Assembly: GCA_903888815.1 (NCBI GenBank)
Contig: CAISVC010000611.1
Location: forward strand, 1 to 8,582
Length of the DNA: 8,582 bases
DNA from: an uncultured Fibrobacterota bacterium
GTDB lineage: Bacteria > Fibrobacterota > Chitinivibrionia > Chitinivibrionales > Chitinispirillaceae
Direction: 5' to 3'
Shown: positions 1 through 8,404 of the stretch, piece after piece
Layout of the letters: every line of letters starts with the position of its first letter
Numbering within the stretch: the stretch's first letter is position 1
Position numbers and translations under genes: made by a program
Notes under the pieces: generated by a model
The model's database searches: none
The model's input: only the letters and a program-made list of their open reading frames with translations
Told to the model about the DNA's origin: nothing

Positions 1-728
1 CCTTCGTGGTCGAAAGGGGCGAGGTCGCGAAAGATCGGCTTGAGGATTTTTTCCTGATATTCTTCCTCAGAAAAAACAGGCTCCGGAATTATATCGCCGG
101 CAATCGATGCTATTGTATCGGAATTGGAGCGATACGCCTCCATGCGCGTGTCATAAAATCCGCTCAAGCGGCCCTCGGCAAGCGGCGAGGAGCCGGCAAT
201 CGCCGGGATCAGGGGCAGCACCAGGCGGATCGCGGCATGGAGCCTTCCGAACTCTTCGTCATTTGCAAAAGGGAGATTTACATGCACGCTCTGCAGGTTC
301 GCCCAGCCGTGCCGGCTGCAGTTAAAGAGGCGGTCAAAGGCTTTATAAATGTCTGCGTGTCCGTGCGGCCACAGCCTTGTTTCGCGCTGCGGGTCCATGA
401 AGGGATGCATGCCGGTGCCAAGCAGCATGGCGTTATTGTCTTCAAGGAGCCTGTTCGCCTCATGGATGCTCTCCATGAAAGCGGCGCCAAGCCCTTCGAA
501 CGATTCGACCGGGCCGTTTGTTTTGATTTCGATTAAATGGAGCGCAAGCTCGTTCGACCAGGCCAGATGGTTGCGCTCGATTTCGTTATCGTTCGCCCCT
601 CCTCCGGCCGCATTGATGAGCCTGTCCGCGATCGGCCTTACCGAGAGCGACACGCGGTCCACGATCATGTATTCGATTTCAACGCCGAACCGGGTGAAAA
701 GATGATACGACGGTACTGCGGGTTCCAT
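1..728 (-). CDS. GCS2-family glutamate-cysteine-ligase-like carboxylate-amine ligase (3' end outside window)
   Basis: My translation of the minus strand from the ATG at 728 stays open for 242 codons to the left edge, so the C-terminus is missing. Family-like segments in order: GVEIEYMIVD (residues 15-24, the acidic strand typical of the GCS fold), WSNELALHLIEIKT (57-70), GTGMHPF (104-110), a His-rich stretch ending SVHVNLPF (147-154) and SPLAEGRLSGFYDTRMEAYR (181-200). Family knowledge: GCS2 enzymes use ATP to activate a carboxylate, usually glutamate, and couple it to an amine, probably in the cytosol. The start codon overlaps the stop of the upstream ATP-grasp gene (TAATG, 730-726) and no good Shine-Dalgarno precedes it, so translation is probably coupled to that gene. 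Inference: both enzymes serve one amide-forming pathway. True gamma-glutamylcysteine synthesis is possible but not shown. Family call is firm; substrate unknown. Confidence 0.85.
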   Translation of the reverse strand, partial: MEPAVPSYHLFTRFGVEIEYMIVDRVSLSVRPIADRLINAAGGGANDNEIERNHLAWSNELALHLIEIKTNGPVESFEGLGAAFMESIHEANRLLEDNNAMLLGTGMHPFMDPQRETRLWPHGHADIYKAFDRLFNCSRHGWANLQSVHVNLPFANDEEFGRLHAAIRLVLPLIPAIAGSSPLAEGRLSGFYDTRMEAYRSNSDTIASIAGDIIPEPVFSEEEYQEKILKPIFRDLAPFDHE

Positions 729-2197
729 TACAAAGCGGCGCCGTTTTTGGTGGTTAAAATGCGCTTGAGGAAGACTTCCATGATCCGTTCGTAGAGGGCC
801 TCTTTCATGACGACATCTTCAATGCCGGCGTCCACGTTAGGATTATCGTTGATTTCCATGACGCAGCAGTGACCGTTGACCTGTTTCATATCGACGCCGT
901 AAAAACCGTTGCCGATGAGATTTGCAGCTTTGAGCGCAGTGCGCACCACCTGGAGCGGCGCGCGTTCGACCGGGATTGTTTCAAAGCGTCCCTCTTTTTT
1001 CTTGCCTGCCGAATCGCGTTTTATCACCTGCCAGTGGCTCCGTGCCATGTAATACTTGCATACAAAAAGCGGCTTCTGGTCGAAAATACCGACCCGCCAG
1101 TCAAAATCGGTCGGCACATACTCCTGAACCACGACAATATCCGACCTGGTGATCATTCTGGTCGCTTCGGCGAAAAACTGGTCCTTCGTGTCGGTGCGTA
1201 TGACGCCCTGCGAAAAGGCGCTGTCGGGCTGCTTGAGCACGCACGGCACGCCGATTTCGGCAAATACGCTTTCAAGATTGTCGCGGTGCACGAGGCTCGT
1301 TGTCGGGGTGGGAATATTGTGGTGGTCGAGGAGTTCGGCAAGGTATACCTTGTTCGAGCACTTGAGGATCGATTCCGGATCGTCAACAACTACGAGGCCT
1401 TCGGCCGCTGCCCTTCGTGCGAACCGGTAGGTGTGGTGATTGACGCCGGTGGTTTCGCGGATGAACAGGGAATCAAACTCTGCAAGTCGGCCGTAGTCAT
1501 CGCGGGTGATGAGCTCGGTGTCGAGGCCGAGCCGCACTCCCGCCGCCATGAAACGTTTGATCGCTTTTTCGTTCGAAGGGCCCTCATCCTCAGCAGGGTC
1601 CCAGAGGATCGCCAGATCGTAGCGGGCCGCCCTGCGTTTAGGCGTGCCCACGCGGCGGCCTGCGAAATGCTCGGTGGCGACATCGATGAGAAATGCATGG
1701 TGTTCAGTCGGGATTTCACCGGTCGAAACCGGGTCGATGTTATCAAGATGCCAGATCGATTTGGCGCGTACGAATTCGGCGCGAAGGAGCGGCGCCGGAA
1801 ACAGGTTATACAGATGCAGTGCGAGCCGGTCGTGCCGTTTTGCGATGTTTTTCCCGAAATAAATGCTCAGGGTAAATACGTTCGACTGAATGGGCGCAAG
1901 GCTTTTCTGTATCAATTCGTCAAGCTCATCGTCGACGATCCGGATAAGCGTCTGGGATTTCAGGTCCTGAATGGTGGAAATATTGGGAAGCGGCTTGTGG
2001 CCGCGCGCCGCAGCAAGGAGGGATACGTAATAGCCGATGCTCTGGTAACGGTACGATTTGCACAGATTGAAGACACGGCAGTAGCGCATCTGGCTGTAGG
2101 TTTCGTCAGTCAAGTATGACCGCGCCCCGACGAGTTCGACGCCCGGGATCTGGAAGGTCCAGTCTTTCGGATTATTCACCACGATCAGGTTCGGCAT
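728..2197 (-). CDS. RimK-like ATP-grasp ligase with RLAN-type N-terminal domain
   Basis: 489 residues. Residues about 1-150 (MPNLIVVNNP..., YLTDETYSQMRYCRVFNLC at 28-46) resemble the RLAN domain that precedes some RimK-like ligases. A pre-ATP-grasp region follows at about 193-275. The ATP-grasp domain runs to about 480: FIRETT (245-250), the binding lysine in CVLKQP (K322), a loop AFSQGV (327-332), QEYVPTDFDWRVG (358-370), and the metal-binding strand MEINDNPN (447-454, E448 and N450). Family knowledge: RimK-like enzymes add amino acids, often glutamate, to a protein C-terminus or small-molecule carboxylate through an acyl phosphate; RLAN-RimK genes are reported beside GCS2, GNAT-peptidase and M20-peptidase genes. 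The GCS2 gene here overlaps it by one base, so they form an operon. The start at 2197 is backed by a weak GGGCGG Shine-Dalgarno nine bases upstream. Catalytic residues look intact; the acceptor is unknown. It is not the ribosomal protein S6 modifier RimK itself, which is much shorter. Confidence 0.9.
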   Translation of the reverse strand: MPNLIVVNNPKDWTFQIPGVELVGARSYLTDETYSQMRYCRVFNLCKSYRYQSIGYYVSLLAAARGHKPLPNISTIQDLKSQTLIRIVDDELDELIQKSLAPIQSNVFTLSIYFGKNIAKRHDRLALHLYNLFPAPLLRAEFVRAKSIWHLDNIDPVSTGEIPTEHHAFLIDVATEHFAGRRVGTPKRRAARYDLAILWDPAEDEGPSNEKAIKRFMAAGVRLGLDTELITRDDYGRLAEFDSLFIRETTGVNHHTYRFARRAAAEGLVVVDDPESILKCSNKVYLAELLDHHNIPTPTTSLVHRDNLESVFAEIGVPCVLKQPDSAFSQGVIRTDTKDQFFAEATRMITRSDIVVVQEYVPTDFDWRVGIFDQKPLFVCKYYMARSHWQVIKRDSAGKKKEGRFETIPVERAPLQVVRTALKAANLIGNGFYGVDMKQVNGHCCVMEINDNPNVDAGIEDVVMKEALYERIMEVFLKRILTTKNGAAL

Positions 2198-2439
2198 GGA
2201 ATAGTTCCGCCCTGAGAGATAATGCTAAGCAACACACTGGGTTCCATATAAGGCGGCTTTTACATAGCCTATCGCCGGAAGACTCCTCTGTTGAATGGTA
2301 GCTAAAATATTAAACCACACTATGAAAGGCAAATTTTAGGGGAATAAAGATGTTTCTTAGAAAAAACATTATTTTATGCGAAGTCTGTTTGTATTTTTGT
2401 TTTGCGTTAGGGGCGACGGATCCGATCAATCGACGATGA

Positions 2440-2471
2440 TTGTAGAGACGTAGCATGCTATGTCTCTACAA
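2440..2471. repeat. 32-bp palindrome (GTAGAGACG-type dispersed repeat candidate)
   Basis: Arms TTGTAGAGAC (2440-2449) and GTCTCTACAA (2462-2471) are perfect inverted copies. The inner TAGCATGCTA (2451-2460) is itself a perfect palindrome. The only mismatch in the whole 32 bp is G2450/T2461, which would be a G-U pair in RNA, so essentially all of it can fold with almost no loop. There is no T-run after it on either strand, so it is not a standard intrinsic terminator. Palindromes with GTAGAGACG/CGTCTCTAC arms occur dispersed in many bacterial genomes, as I recall; that this is one is an inference. A dimeric-protein operator for clpB is the alternative. Confidence 0.7.
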
Positions 2472-2506
2472 AGGAGGGAAACGCCCTAAAAATTATACAA
2501 AAATAT

Positions 2507-2511
2507 AAGGA
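2507..2511 (+). promoter_or_regulatory. Ribosome-binding site of clpB
   Basis: AAGGA lies six bases before the ATG at 2518, which fits the conserved ClpB N-terminus (MDLEKFTRKSQEAL). A stronger AAGGAGG at 2471-2477 sits about 40 bases upstream with no suitably spaced start codon, so this weaker site decides the start. Confidence 0.65.
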
Positions 2512-2517
2512 CTATCT

Positions 2518-5091
<2,574 letters not shown>

Positions 5092-5113
5092 TGGCTCAAA
5101 AGGCTTTTCGTTT

Positions 5114-6418
5114 TCAGCCGCTTCGCGTGGCGCTGCCCGCCCAGTAGAGCGGCAGGTATTCCAGCCCGTCCTGTGTAATCGACATGCGCGGATCCGATGA
5201 AAAAACCAGTCCCCGGGGACAGTTTTTGTAGGTATTCAGCATGAGGTGGAGACTCTTGAGCCTGCCCGATACGGCGCTCTTTATTTCGACGGGAACGATT
5301 GCCCCGTCAACGACCGCTACATAATCTACTTCGGCTGAAGAGCTTTTGGCCCGCCGCGACCAGTAATACAAACTCCCGTTCTGCGAAACCAGCATTTCCT
5401 GTCCCGCGAACTGCTCGGCCATTGCCCCTTTGTAAATTTTCAGAAGATCAGGGGTCGGAAATTCGACTTCGACGGGCATGGAGCACAGGTATCGCATGAT
5501 GCCGATATCGACCATGATGGCCTTGAATATTTTCGCCGATGCCGAGGCACCGAGGGGGAGTCCGGACGGGTCTATTGAGCGTACCGGTGCGGCAATTTTC
5601 GCAAGACAGAGGAGTTCGAACGCCTTTTTTATGGTGGGATTGGAATAGTCTTCGGCAAGCGATGCGTATTTGAGCTGCTGCGAAACGCGTTTTGAAATCG
5701 AAGCGAGAACGCTCTGCAGGCACAGTTTGTCAACCTGCGGAGAATATTTCGCAAAATCCATTTTAAGGGTTTCCGCAATGTCCTCCTGGATAGAGAAAGC
5801 GTCTTTCATGGAACCGGTGTCCATATAGGCTTTTACGGCTTGGGGCATGCCTCCAATGAAGAAATACCTGCGCAATTCGTCCAGAAGCAGCTTATGAAGA
5901 GCCTCCGAAAGCTGCTTGGGCTTTCCGCGCACGATTTCAGCCGCTTCCTGTTTGCCGATGGCAACGAGATATTCGGCAAAGGTGAGAGGATACATGGCAA
6001 GGAATTGAACGCGGCCTACGGGAAATGCTATATCCTTCATGGCGAATTCAAGGAGCGAACCGGCCGCCATTACATGGAGTTGAGGCAATTCCTCATAAAA
6101 ATAACGGAGAGACATGATCGCACGCGGACATGCCTGGATCTCGTCTAAAACAAGGAGTGTTCTTTCCGGGCTTATCTTCATCCCCAGAATGACTTCAAGT
6201 TCCGAAACGATCCGTTTTGCGTCGAGATCGCCGGAAAAAACCGCGTGCAAGCTCTGGTTCCGTTCGAGGTCGCAATAAGCGACATCGCTGTAGTTCCGGC
6301 TTCCGAACTGCTTTATGGAATAGGTCTTGCCTACCTGCCTCGCTCCGCGCAGTATCAGAGGCTTGCGTCTCTTGTCCTGCTTCCATTTTAACAATTCATC
6401 TTCAATGAATCTTTTCAT
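5114..6418 (-). CDS. AAA+ ATPase, AAA_14 plus DUF4143 (first of the divergent pair)
   Basis: 434 residues from the ATG at 6418 (MKRFIEDELLKWKQ), chosen because family members typically begin just before the Walker A strand. An in-frame ATG at 6469 would add 17 residues (MYLFFKQLVINIEKIIK) that look like AT-rich leader. Neither start has a strong Shine-Dalgarno. Motifs: Walker A GARQVGKT (25-32), Walker B LLVLDEIQ (88-95), sensor-like MAAGSLLEF (117-125), GRV (135-137), YFFIGGMPQAV (185-195), and a C-terminal DUF4143 region with D365 in AEVDYV and E378/K380 in PVEIK, a D...ExK pattern of PD-(D/E)xK nuclease folds. Family knowledge: these COG1373-like ATPases are widespread and often multicopy; their cellular role is not settled. 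It converges on clpB with a 22-base gap and no clear terminator. It appears intact. Nuclease activity is only inferred. Confidence 0.9.
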   Translation of the reverse strand: MKRFIEDELLKWKQDKRRKPLILRGARQVGKTYSIKQFGSRNYSDVAYCDLERNQSLHAVFSGDLDAKRIVSELEVILGMKISPERTLLVLDEIQACPRAIMSLRYFYEELPQLHVMAAGSLLEFAMKDIAFPVGRVQFLAMYPLTFAEYLVAIGKQEAAEIVRGKPKQLSEALHKLLLDELRRYFFIGGMPQAVKAYMDTGSMKDAFSIQEDIAETLKMDFAKYSPQVDKLCLQSVLASISKRVSQQLKYASLAEDYSNPTIKKAFELLCLAKIAAPVRSIDPSGLPLGASASAKIFKAIMVDIGIMRYLCSMPVEVEFPTPDLLKIYKGAMAEQFAGQEMLVSQNGSLYYWSRRAKSSSAEVDYVAVVDGAIVPVEIKSAVSGRLKSLHLMLNTYKNCPRGLVFSSDPRMSITQDGLEYLPLYWAGSATRSG

Positions 6419-6474
6419 TTTTATGATTTTCTCTATGTTAATAACTAACTGTTTAAAAAAAAGATACATTAATT

Positions 6475-6555
6475 TATTTAAAAATACAAGGTATTAATTG
6501 GCGTTTATTTTTAAATATACAGGGTTAATACTGCTCTTATATTTAAAAAATACAG
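6475..6555. repeat. Three AT-rich TTTAAA-type boxes with exact 33-bp spacing
   Basis: The core ATACA occurs at 6484, 6517 and 6550, each preceded by an A/T tract based on TTTAAA and followed by AGG, GGG or GCC. The copies read TTTAAAAATACAAGG, TTTAAATATACAGGG and TTTAAAAAATACAGCC, with both intervals exactly 33 bp. They lie upstream of the minus-strand ATPase. They could be binding sites for a regulator or a decayed tandem repeat. Similarity outside the cores is low, so chance in AT-rich DNA cannot be excluded. Confidence 0.45.
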
Positions 6556-6576
6556 CCATGACACCAGAAAATAATG

Positions 6577-6601
6577 CCGTTTTAATAAAAAACGGGCTTT
6601 T
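6577..6601 (+). terminator. Terminator-like hairpin with short T-run
   Basis: CCGTTTT (6577-6583) and AAAACGG (6589-6595) form a 7-bp stem around a 5-base loop. GC and TTTT follow (6598-6601), then CC and another TTT on the plus strand. The stem is AT-rich and the T-run short. No plus-strand gene lies directly upstream to be terminated, so it may be an insulating or remnant structure. Confidence 0.35.
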
Positions 6602-6682
6602 CCTTTCACCGCAAGCGGCGGGTGGCCTGCGTGATTGTGCCAAGGGTCTACCGAAGATTTATCGAAGGAAGATGGCCATCAC

Positions 6683-6704
6683 AGGAGTAAAATCGTTTAC
6701 TCCT
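6683..6704. repeat. Perfect 9-bp inverted repeat (hairpin)
   Basis: AGGAGTAAA (6683-6691) and TTTACTCCT (6696-6704) pair perfectly around the tetranucleotide ATCG. An outer pair, GGCCAT (6674-6679) and ATGGCC (6716-6721), could extend it across asymmetric internal loops, and GATGGCCATC (6671-6680) is a palindrome by itself. No T-run follows on either strand, so it is not an ordinary terminator. It could be a small structured RNA, an operator or the end of an old element. Confidence 0.55.
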
Positions 6705-6760
6705 TTAGAGGCCTAATGGCCGGTTAAAAAGTATAATCGTTTTATTCTCTGTGGGCCTTT

Positions 6761-6816
6761 AGGTCCGACCCCAAAGATGAGCAGAAGGACGTTGAGTTAC
6801 TAAGGTCCGACCCCAA
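6761..6816. repeat. Two direct copies of the 14-mer AGGTCCGACCCCAA
   Basis: Identical copies occupy 6761-6774 and 6803-6816, 42 bp apart. The reverse complement, TTGGGGTCGGACCT, resembles GGGGTC(A/G)GACC motifs that I recall near IS200-like (REP-associated tyrosine) transposases in many genomes. Neither a transposase gene nor a clear imperfect palindrome is present here, so at most this is a remnant or a dispersed repeat. Confidence 0.5.
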
Positions 6817-6826
6817 TTAAAAAACA

Positions 6827-6859
6827 GTACAGTTTTAAATAAATATATTAAAATTGTAC
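6827..6859. promoter_or_regulatory. Operator-like 12-bp inverted repeat before the second ATPase
   Basis: GTACAGTTTTAA (6827-6838) and TTAAAATTGTAC (6848-6859) are inverted copies with one mismatch around a 9-base AT spacer, ending 21 bases before the ATG at 6881. TATATT (6869-6874), the likely -10 element, follows directly. The position suits a repressor or autoregulatory site. A second short inverted repeat, TGTATG/CATACA (6878-6883 and 6889-6894), straddles the start codon. Confidence 0.45.
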
Positions 6860-6880
6860 GCATTATGGTATATTCCCTGT

Positions 6881-8083
6881 ATGGCCATCATACAACGGCG
6901 CCTTGAAAGCATACTCGTAAAAACATCCCGCTCGTTTCCCGCGCTGTGGATAACCGGTCCCCGGCAGTCGGGAAAAACCACGCTGGCAAAGCACGCCTTC
7001 AGCGGTTACGCTTATCTATCGTTCGAGGACATGGACGTGCGGTCATTTGCTAAAAACGACCCGCGCGCCTTCCTCCGGCAGTTCCCGGACAGGGCGATAT
7101 TCGATGAAGTGCAGAAATGCCCCGACATACTTCCGTATCTGCAGACCCATATCGACGGGCTGGGCGGTTCCGGGCACTATGTGCTCACCGGTTCGCACCA
7201 ATTCCAGCTTGCCGCGTCCATCAGCCAGAGCCTGGCCGGAAGGGTCGCTATTGCCAACCTTCTACCCTTTTCATCGGCGGAACTATTCGGCCTGACCTCC
7301 GTGCCGGTCGATGCCACCCCTTCTCCCCGTGCGGTCACGCTCCCGGCACGATACTCTATGGAAAAAATCCTGTTTCAGGGAATGTATCCGGCCATTCACG
7401 CCCGCGCAGCCGATGCGACGACCTGGCTGTCTTCGTATTACGCGACGTACCTCGAAAGGGACGTGCGGGGAGTCACGAACGTCCACAATTTGCATCAATT
7501 CGATACGTTTGTCAGGCTGTGCGCCGCCCGGACCGGAGCCATGATAAATTTCACCGATATCAGCAGCGGCTGCGGGGCGTCGGTCCCGACGGTAAAATCA
7601 TGGCTTTCCATACTGGAGATGAGCGGCATTGTCAGGCTGGTGCAGCCGTACTTCGTGAATTTTTCAAAACGGCTCGTAAAACAGCCGAAGCTGTACTTTC
7701 TGGACACCGGTCTTCTCTGCTATCTCCTGCGCATTACCGACGAATCACAGCTGGCCTTCCACCCGTTGAAGGGACGGATATTCGAAAGCTTTATCGTCTC
7801 GGAGATCATAAAATCGTTCTGCAATGCGCTGGCCGAACCGCCGCTGTATTTCTGGCGGGACAGCAAGGGCAGGGAGATCGATGCACTCCTGGATTTCGGA
7901 AGGTATCAATGGCCTATAGAAATAAAAGCGTCGGAAACCATCAACGATTCCTTTTTCGACACGCTGCATTGGTGGCTCAAACTGCCGGGCAACAAGGCAA
8001 AAAACGGCACGGTCGTGTACGGCGGCAACGCCGGTCAGCGGCGCGATGCGATAACGGTCCGCTCGTGGCGGCAGAGCTTTTAA
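6881..8083 (+). CDS. AAA+ ATPase, AAA_14 plus DUF4143 (second of the divergent pair)
   Basis: 400 residues from the ATG at 6881 (MAIIQRRLESIL). An upstream in-frame TTG at 6854 would add nine residues but lies inside the inverted repeat and is unlikely. Motifs: Walker A GPRQSGKTTL (26-35), Walker B AIFDEVQK (72-79), sensor LTGSHQF (102-108), GRV (120-122), YYATYLERDV (186-195, a family hallmark), a probable winged-helix segment (about 205-262), YFLDTGLLCYLL (272-283), then FESFIVSEI (301-309) and a D...ExK set with D334 in REIDAL and E347/K349 in PIEIKA. It shares architecture with the ATPase at 5114-6418 but little sequence beyond the motifs, so the two are different subfamilies, not a recent duplication. 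No Shine-Dalgarno precedes the ATG; with TATATT seven bases upstream the transcript could be leaderless. Role unknown; ATPase and nuclease-like folds are inferred from motifs. Confidence 0.92.
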   Translation: MAIIQRRLESILVKTSRSFPALWITGPRQSGKTTLAKHAFSGYAYLSFEDMDVRSFAKNDPRAFLRQFPDRAIFDEVQKCPDILPYLQTHIDGLGGSGHYVLTGSHQFQLAASISQSLAGRVAIANLLPFSSAELFGLTSVPVDATPSPRAVTLPARYSMEKILFQGMYPAIHARAADATTWLSSYYATYLERDVRGVTNVHNLHQFDTFVRLCAARTGAMINFTDISSGCGASVPTVKSWLSILEMSGIVRLVQPYFVNFSKRLVKQPKLYFLDTGLLCYLLRITDESQLAFHPLKGRIFESFIVSEIIKSFCNALAEPPLYFWRDSKGREIDALLDFGRYQWPIEIKASETINDSFFDTLHWWLKLPGNKAKNGTVVYGGNAGQRRDAITVRSWRQSF

Positions 8084-8240
8084 ATCCATACTATTTTCCA
8101 TCCCCGCGGAAAAACAATTGAAACGACCTGCTATGAAATCCTGAAGTTCAAGTCGAATGCCTTGTCGTATCTGAAAATGGCGCTCGATGGAGTGGAAAAC
8201 GCGCCCCCGTGTCATCATTCCGGTGCATACCGAAAAACTA
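8084..8240. other. Short non-coding or decayed stretch after the second ATPase
   Basis: No gene supported. One plus-strand frame, ending in the segment YEILKFKSNALSYLKMALDG (about 8131-8190), has gene-like composition but no start or ribosome-binding site and runs into the mobile element, so it may be a fragment of a lost gene. I do not recognise it. A TTTTCC/GGAAAA inverted repeat (8094-8099 and 8108-8113) has no T-run after it and is not a convincing terminator. Confidence 0.35.
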
Positions 8241-8404
8241 AGAGCTTGTCCATAAATAAAATTTTAGGCCAGAGAACGAGCGAAAAGGTCGAGAGTCAGG
8301 AGCGCGAAGCAGGCGTATCCTCGGTGATACGGCGATGCAGCGCGACGAAACTATCGGCCTTTGCAGCCGACCGAAGCCAAAAGGCTTATTCATGGATAAG
8401 CTCT
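8241..8404. mobile_element. MITE-like element with 19-bp terminal inverted repeats
   Basis: The left end AGAGCTTGTCCATAAATAA (8241-8259) and the reverse complement of the right end (8386-8404) agree at 17 of 19 positions. Similarity continues weakly inwards (TTTAGGC against TTTTGGC). If the ends are taken as GAGC...GCTC, a TAA triplet flanks both sides (8239-8241 and 8404-8406), a plausible target duplication. The interior is GC-rich, carries no gene, and has a CGTATC/GATACG hairpin (8314-8319 and 8326-8331) centred exactly on the element midpoint, so the whole is a degenerate fold-back. A 3-bp TNA duplication would suit an IS5-type (IS1031-like) transposase acting in trans; that assignment is tentative. 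Confidence 0.72.

Larger units (their letters stand above)
2198..2517. promoter_or_regulatory. Divergent spacer between the ATP-grasp operon and clpB
   Basis: About 320 bases with no credible gene, much richer in A and T than the flanking genes. Promoters for both directions must lie here unless transcription comes from further away, but I cannot place convincing -35/-10 pairs. A small imperfect stem (GGCG-GCT with AGC-CGCC, about 2252-2276) lies near the ATP-grasp start. On the clpB side there are a long palindrome (2440-2471), an unused Shine-Dalgarno-like AAGGAGG (2471-2477) and the real clpB ribosome-binding site. I see no CIRCE operator (TTAGCACTC-N9-GAGTGCTAA) and no clear heat-shock sigma-32 promoter. 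Confidence 0.5.
6419..6880. promoter_or_regulatory. AT-rich divergent spacer between the two ATPase genes
   Basis: About 460 bases with no credible gene. A 72-codon frame at 6498-6716 crosses hairpins and lacks a ribosome-binding site. The left half is strongly AT-rich and holds three boxes 33 bp apart. The right half holds a terminator-like hairpin (6577-6595), a 9-bp perfect hairpin (6683-6704), two copies of a 14-mer (6761 and 6803) and an inverted repeat (6827-6859) abutting the second ATPase. Promoters for both ATPases should lie here; on the right, TATATT at 6869-6874 is the best -10 candidate, without a convincing -35. Confidence 0.5.

Noticed and set aside
6..536. Plus-strand open frame of 176 codons at the left edge
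   Set aside because: Antisense to the GCS2 gene, whose motifs are clear on the minus strand; the plus-strand product resembles nothing I know.
869..2119. Long plus-strand open frame antisense to the ATP-grasp gene (416 codons)
   Set aside because: It mirrors the codon bias of the minus-strand gene, has no recognisable domain and no ribosome-binding site; the opposite strand encodes a clear ATP-grasp ligase.
2198..2517. CIRCE/HrcA operator or sigma-32 promoter for clpB
   Set aside because: The CIRCE arms are absent, and no adequate sigma-32 -35/-10 pair is visible; the palindrome present has unrelated arms.
5092..5113. Shared terminator between the convergent clpB and ATPase genes
   Set aside because: AAAAGGCTTTT is only a short palindrome with no real stem, loop and T-run; the gap is 22 bases.
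6475..6555. CRISPR array
   Set aside because: Only three short AT-rich cores repeat; the units are not near-identical repeats separated by unique spacers, and no cas gene is present.
6498..6716. 72-codon plus-strand frame in the spacer between the ATPases
   Set aside because: Crosses two hairpins, has no ribosome-binding site and shows no protein-like conservation that I can recognise.
7117..8121. 334-codon plus-strand frame overlapping the second ATPase
   Set aside because: Out-of-frame shadow; the ATPase frame carries Walker, sensor and nuclease-like motifs over the same bases.
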